Source of the DNA: Pannonibacter indicus
Lineage (GTDB): Bacteria > Pseudomonadota > Alphaproteobacteria > Rhizobiales > Stappiaceae
DNA: 41,622 nucleotides
NCBI RefSeq assembly: GCF_001418225.1
Contig: NZ_LIPT01000020.1
Coordinates: 1 to 41,622, forward strand
Direction of reading: 5' to 3'
Both the position numbers and the translations under genes were made by a program. Every line of letters starts with the position of its first letter. Position 1 is the stretch's first letter. This document shows positions 41,282 to 41,622 of this stretch, piece after piece. The notes under the pieces were generated by a model, which saw nothing but the letters and a program-made list of their open reading frames with translations, was not told the DNA's origin and searched no databases.

Positions 41282-41622
41282 TGATCCACCCCCATTGAAC
41301 GGGTCCACCTTGAAGTATGGTTTTGACCCTGAAGGAGGACCACAATGGCAAACAAGCGACACAAGCCCGACGAGATCGTCACGAAGCTTCGGCAGGTTGA
41401 GGTTTTGCGCGGCCAAGGCATGGCGATGGCGGATGCCGTTCGCCAGATCGGCGTTTCCGAGCTGACGTTCTACCGGTGGCGTAAGCAATATGGCGGCATG
41501 AGCCGTGACCAGCTTCGGCAGTTGAAGGATCTCCAGAAGGAGAACGAACGGCTTCGCAAGGCGGTGGCGGATCTGACGCTGGACAAGCTGATCCTGACGG
41601 AGGCTGCGCGGGGAAACTTCTG
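41282..41622 (+). mobile_element. IS3-family (IS407-group) insertion sequence, right copy, 5' part only
   Basis: Begins with the same tip as the left copy (TGATCCACCCCCATTGAACG at 41282-41301) and reads outward to the window end through orfA. It is inverted relative to the left copy, with every base I compared identical. The distal part lies outside. The tip follows CCAATCAAAGCT with no gene interrupted on this side that I can recognise. Confidence 0.9.
41345..41622 (+). CDS. IS3-family transposase OrfA (IS407 group), stop codon cut by window end
   Basis: All 92 codons are present and the encoded protein is identical to the left-edge copy. Only the last base of the TGA stop is missing. The helix-turn-helix and the coiled-coil second half are as described there. 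GGAGG at 41334-41338 is the ribosome site. orfB would follow outside the window. Confidence 0.92.
   Translation, partial: MANKRHKPDEIVTKLRQVEVLRGQGMAMADAVRQIGVSELTFYRWRKQYGGMSRDQLRQLKDLQKENERLRKAVADLTLDKLILTEAARGNF

Noticed and set aside
1-41622. CRISPR arrays, tRNA, rRNA, prophage or plasmid replication genes.
   Set aside because: I looked for regularly spaced short repeats, cloverleaf-like segments and phage structural genes, and saw none. Without a tRNA or Rfam scan, short RNAs could be missed.

Overview
The window looks like a chromosomal stretch of a high-GC alphaproteobacterium, most likely of the order Hyphomicrobiales (Rhizobiales). The reasons are an iolY / iolR / iolCDEB arrangement resembling Sinorhizobium, a TAXI-type TRAP transporter with its DUF1850 partner, DUF3329 and DUF1127 small proteins, REP-like palindromes of the alphaproteobacterial kind, and strong GC codon bias. 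No rRNA, tRNA or CRISPR array was seen. Genus cannot be settled from this sequence.

Layout. (1) 1-349 and 41282-41622 are two identical, inverted copies of one end of an IS3-family (IS407-group) insertion sequence, so the window runs from IS to IS. (2) 350-5839 is a LacI-controlled sugar locus: a CUT1 ABC permease cut off by the left IS, its binding protein, a LacI regulator, and divergently a TIM-barrel sugar isomerase/epimerase with a Gfo/Idh/MocA dehydrogenase. LacI-type operators sit before both arms. (3) 6018-18133 is a myo-inositol locus: an iolY-like dehydrogenase, the RpiR-type regulator IolR, a three-gene inositol-type ABC importer, iolG, an iolC fused to a DUF2090 aldolase-like domain, iolD, iolE, a small DUF3329 membrane protein and iolB. 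iolA is not in the window. (4) 18155-21675 is a TAXI TRAP transporter (DUF1850 protein, fused permease, receptor). (5) 21886-24672 holds a ROK repressor with a 27-bp operator, and divergently a CobW-family metallochaperone GTPase with a small partner. (6) 24762-28057 is a TorS/TorR-like phosphorelay. (7) 28109-40594 is a RiPP cluster. (8) 40621-41281 holds a terminator, a REP pair and a DUF1127 gene.

The notable system is the RiPP cluster. It has one precursor with a nitrile-hydratase-like leader (NHLP family) and a GG cleavage site, and two tandem GNAT-family acyltransferase-like genes divergent from it. It also has a double winged-helix regulator and an export operon: an outer-membrane lipoprotein, an HlyD adaptor, a C39 peptidase/ABC exporter, a second ABC exporter and a cyclic-nucleotide-binding-domain protein. 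The only candidate maturases are the GNATs. This matches the logic of selidamides, which are NHLP precursors fatty-acylated by GNAT-like enzymes. Here there are two GNATs, one with a degenerate CoA loop, no peptide arginase, and one lysine in the predicted core. My inference is a secreted fatty-acylated or acetylated peptide acylated at that lysine.

Three import operons carry a hairpin just after the binding-protein/receptor gene, and the RiPP precursor gene is followed by a REP pair. This suggests that abundant products are set apart post-transcriptionally from their membrane partners.
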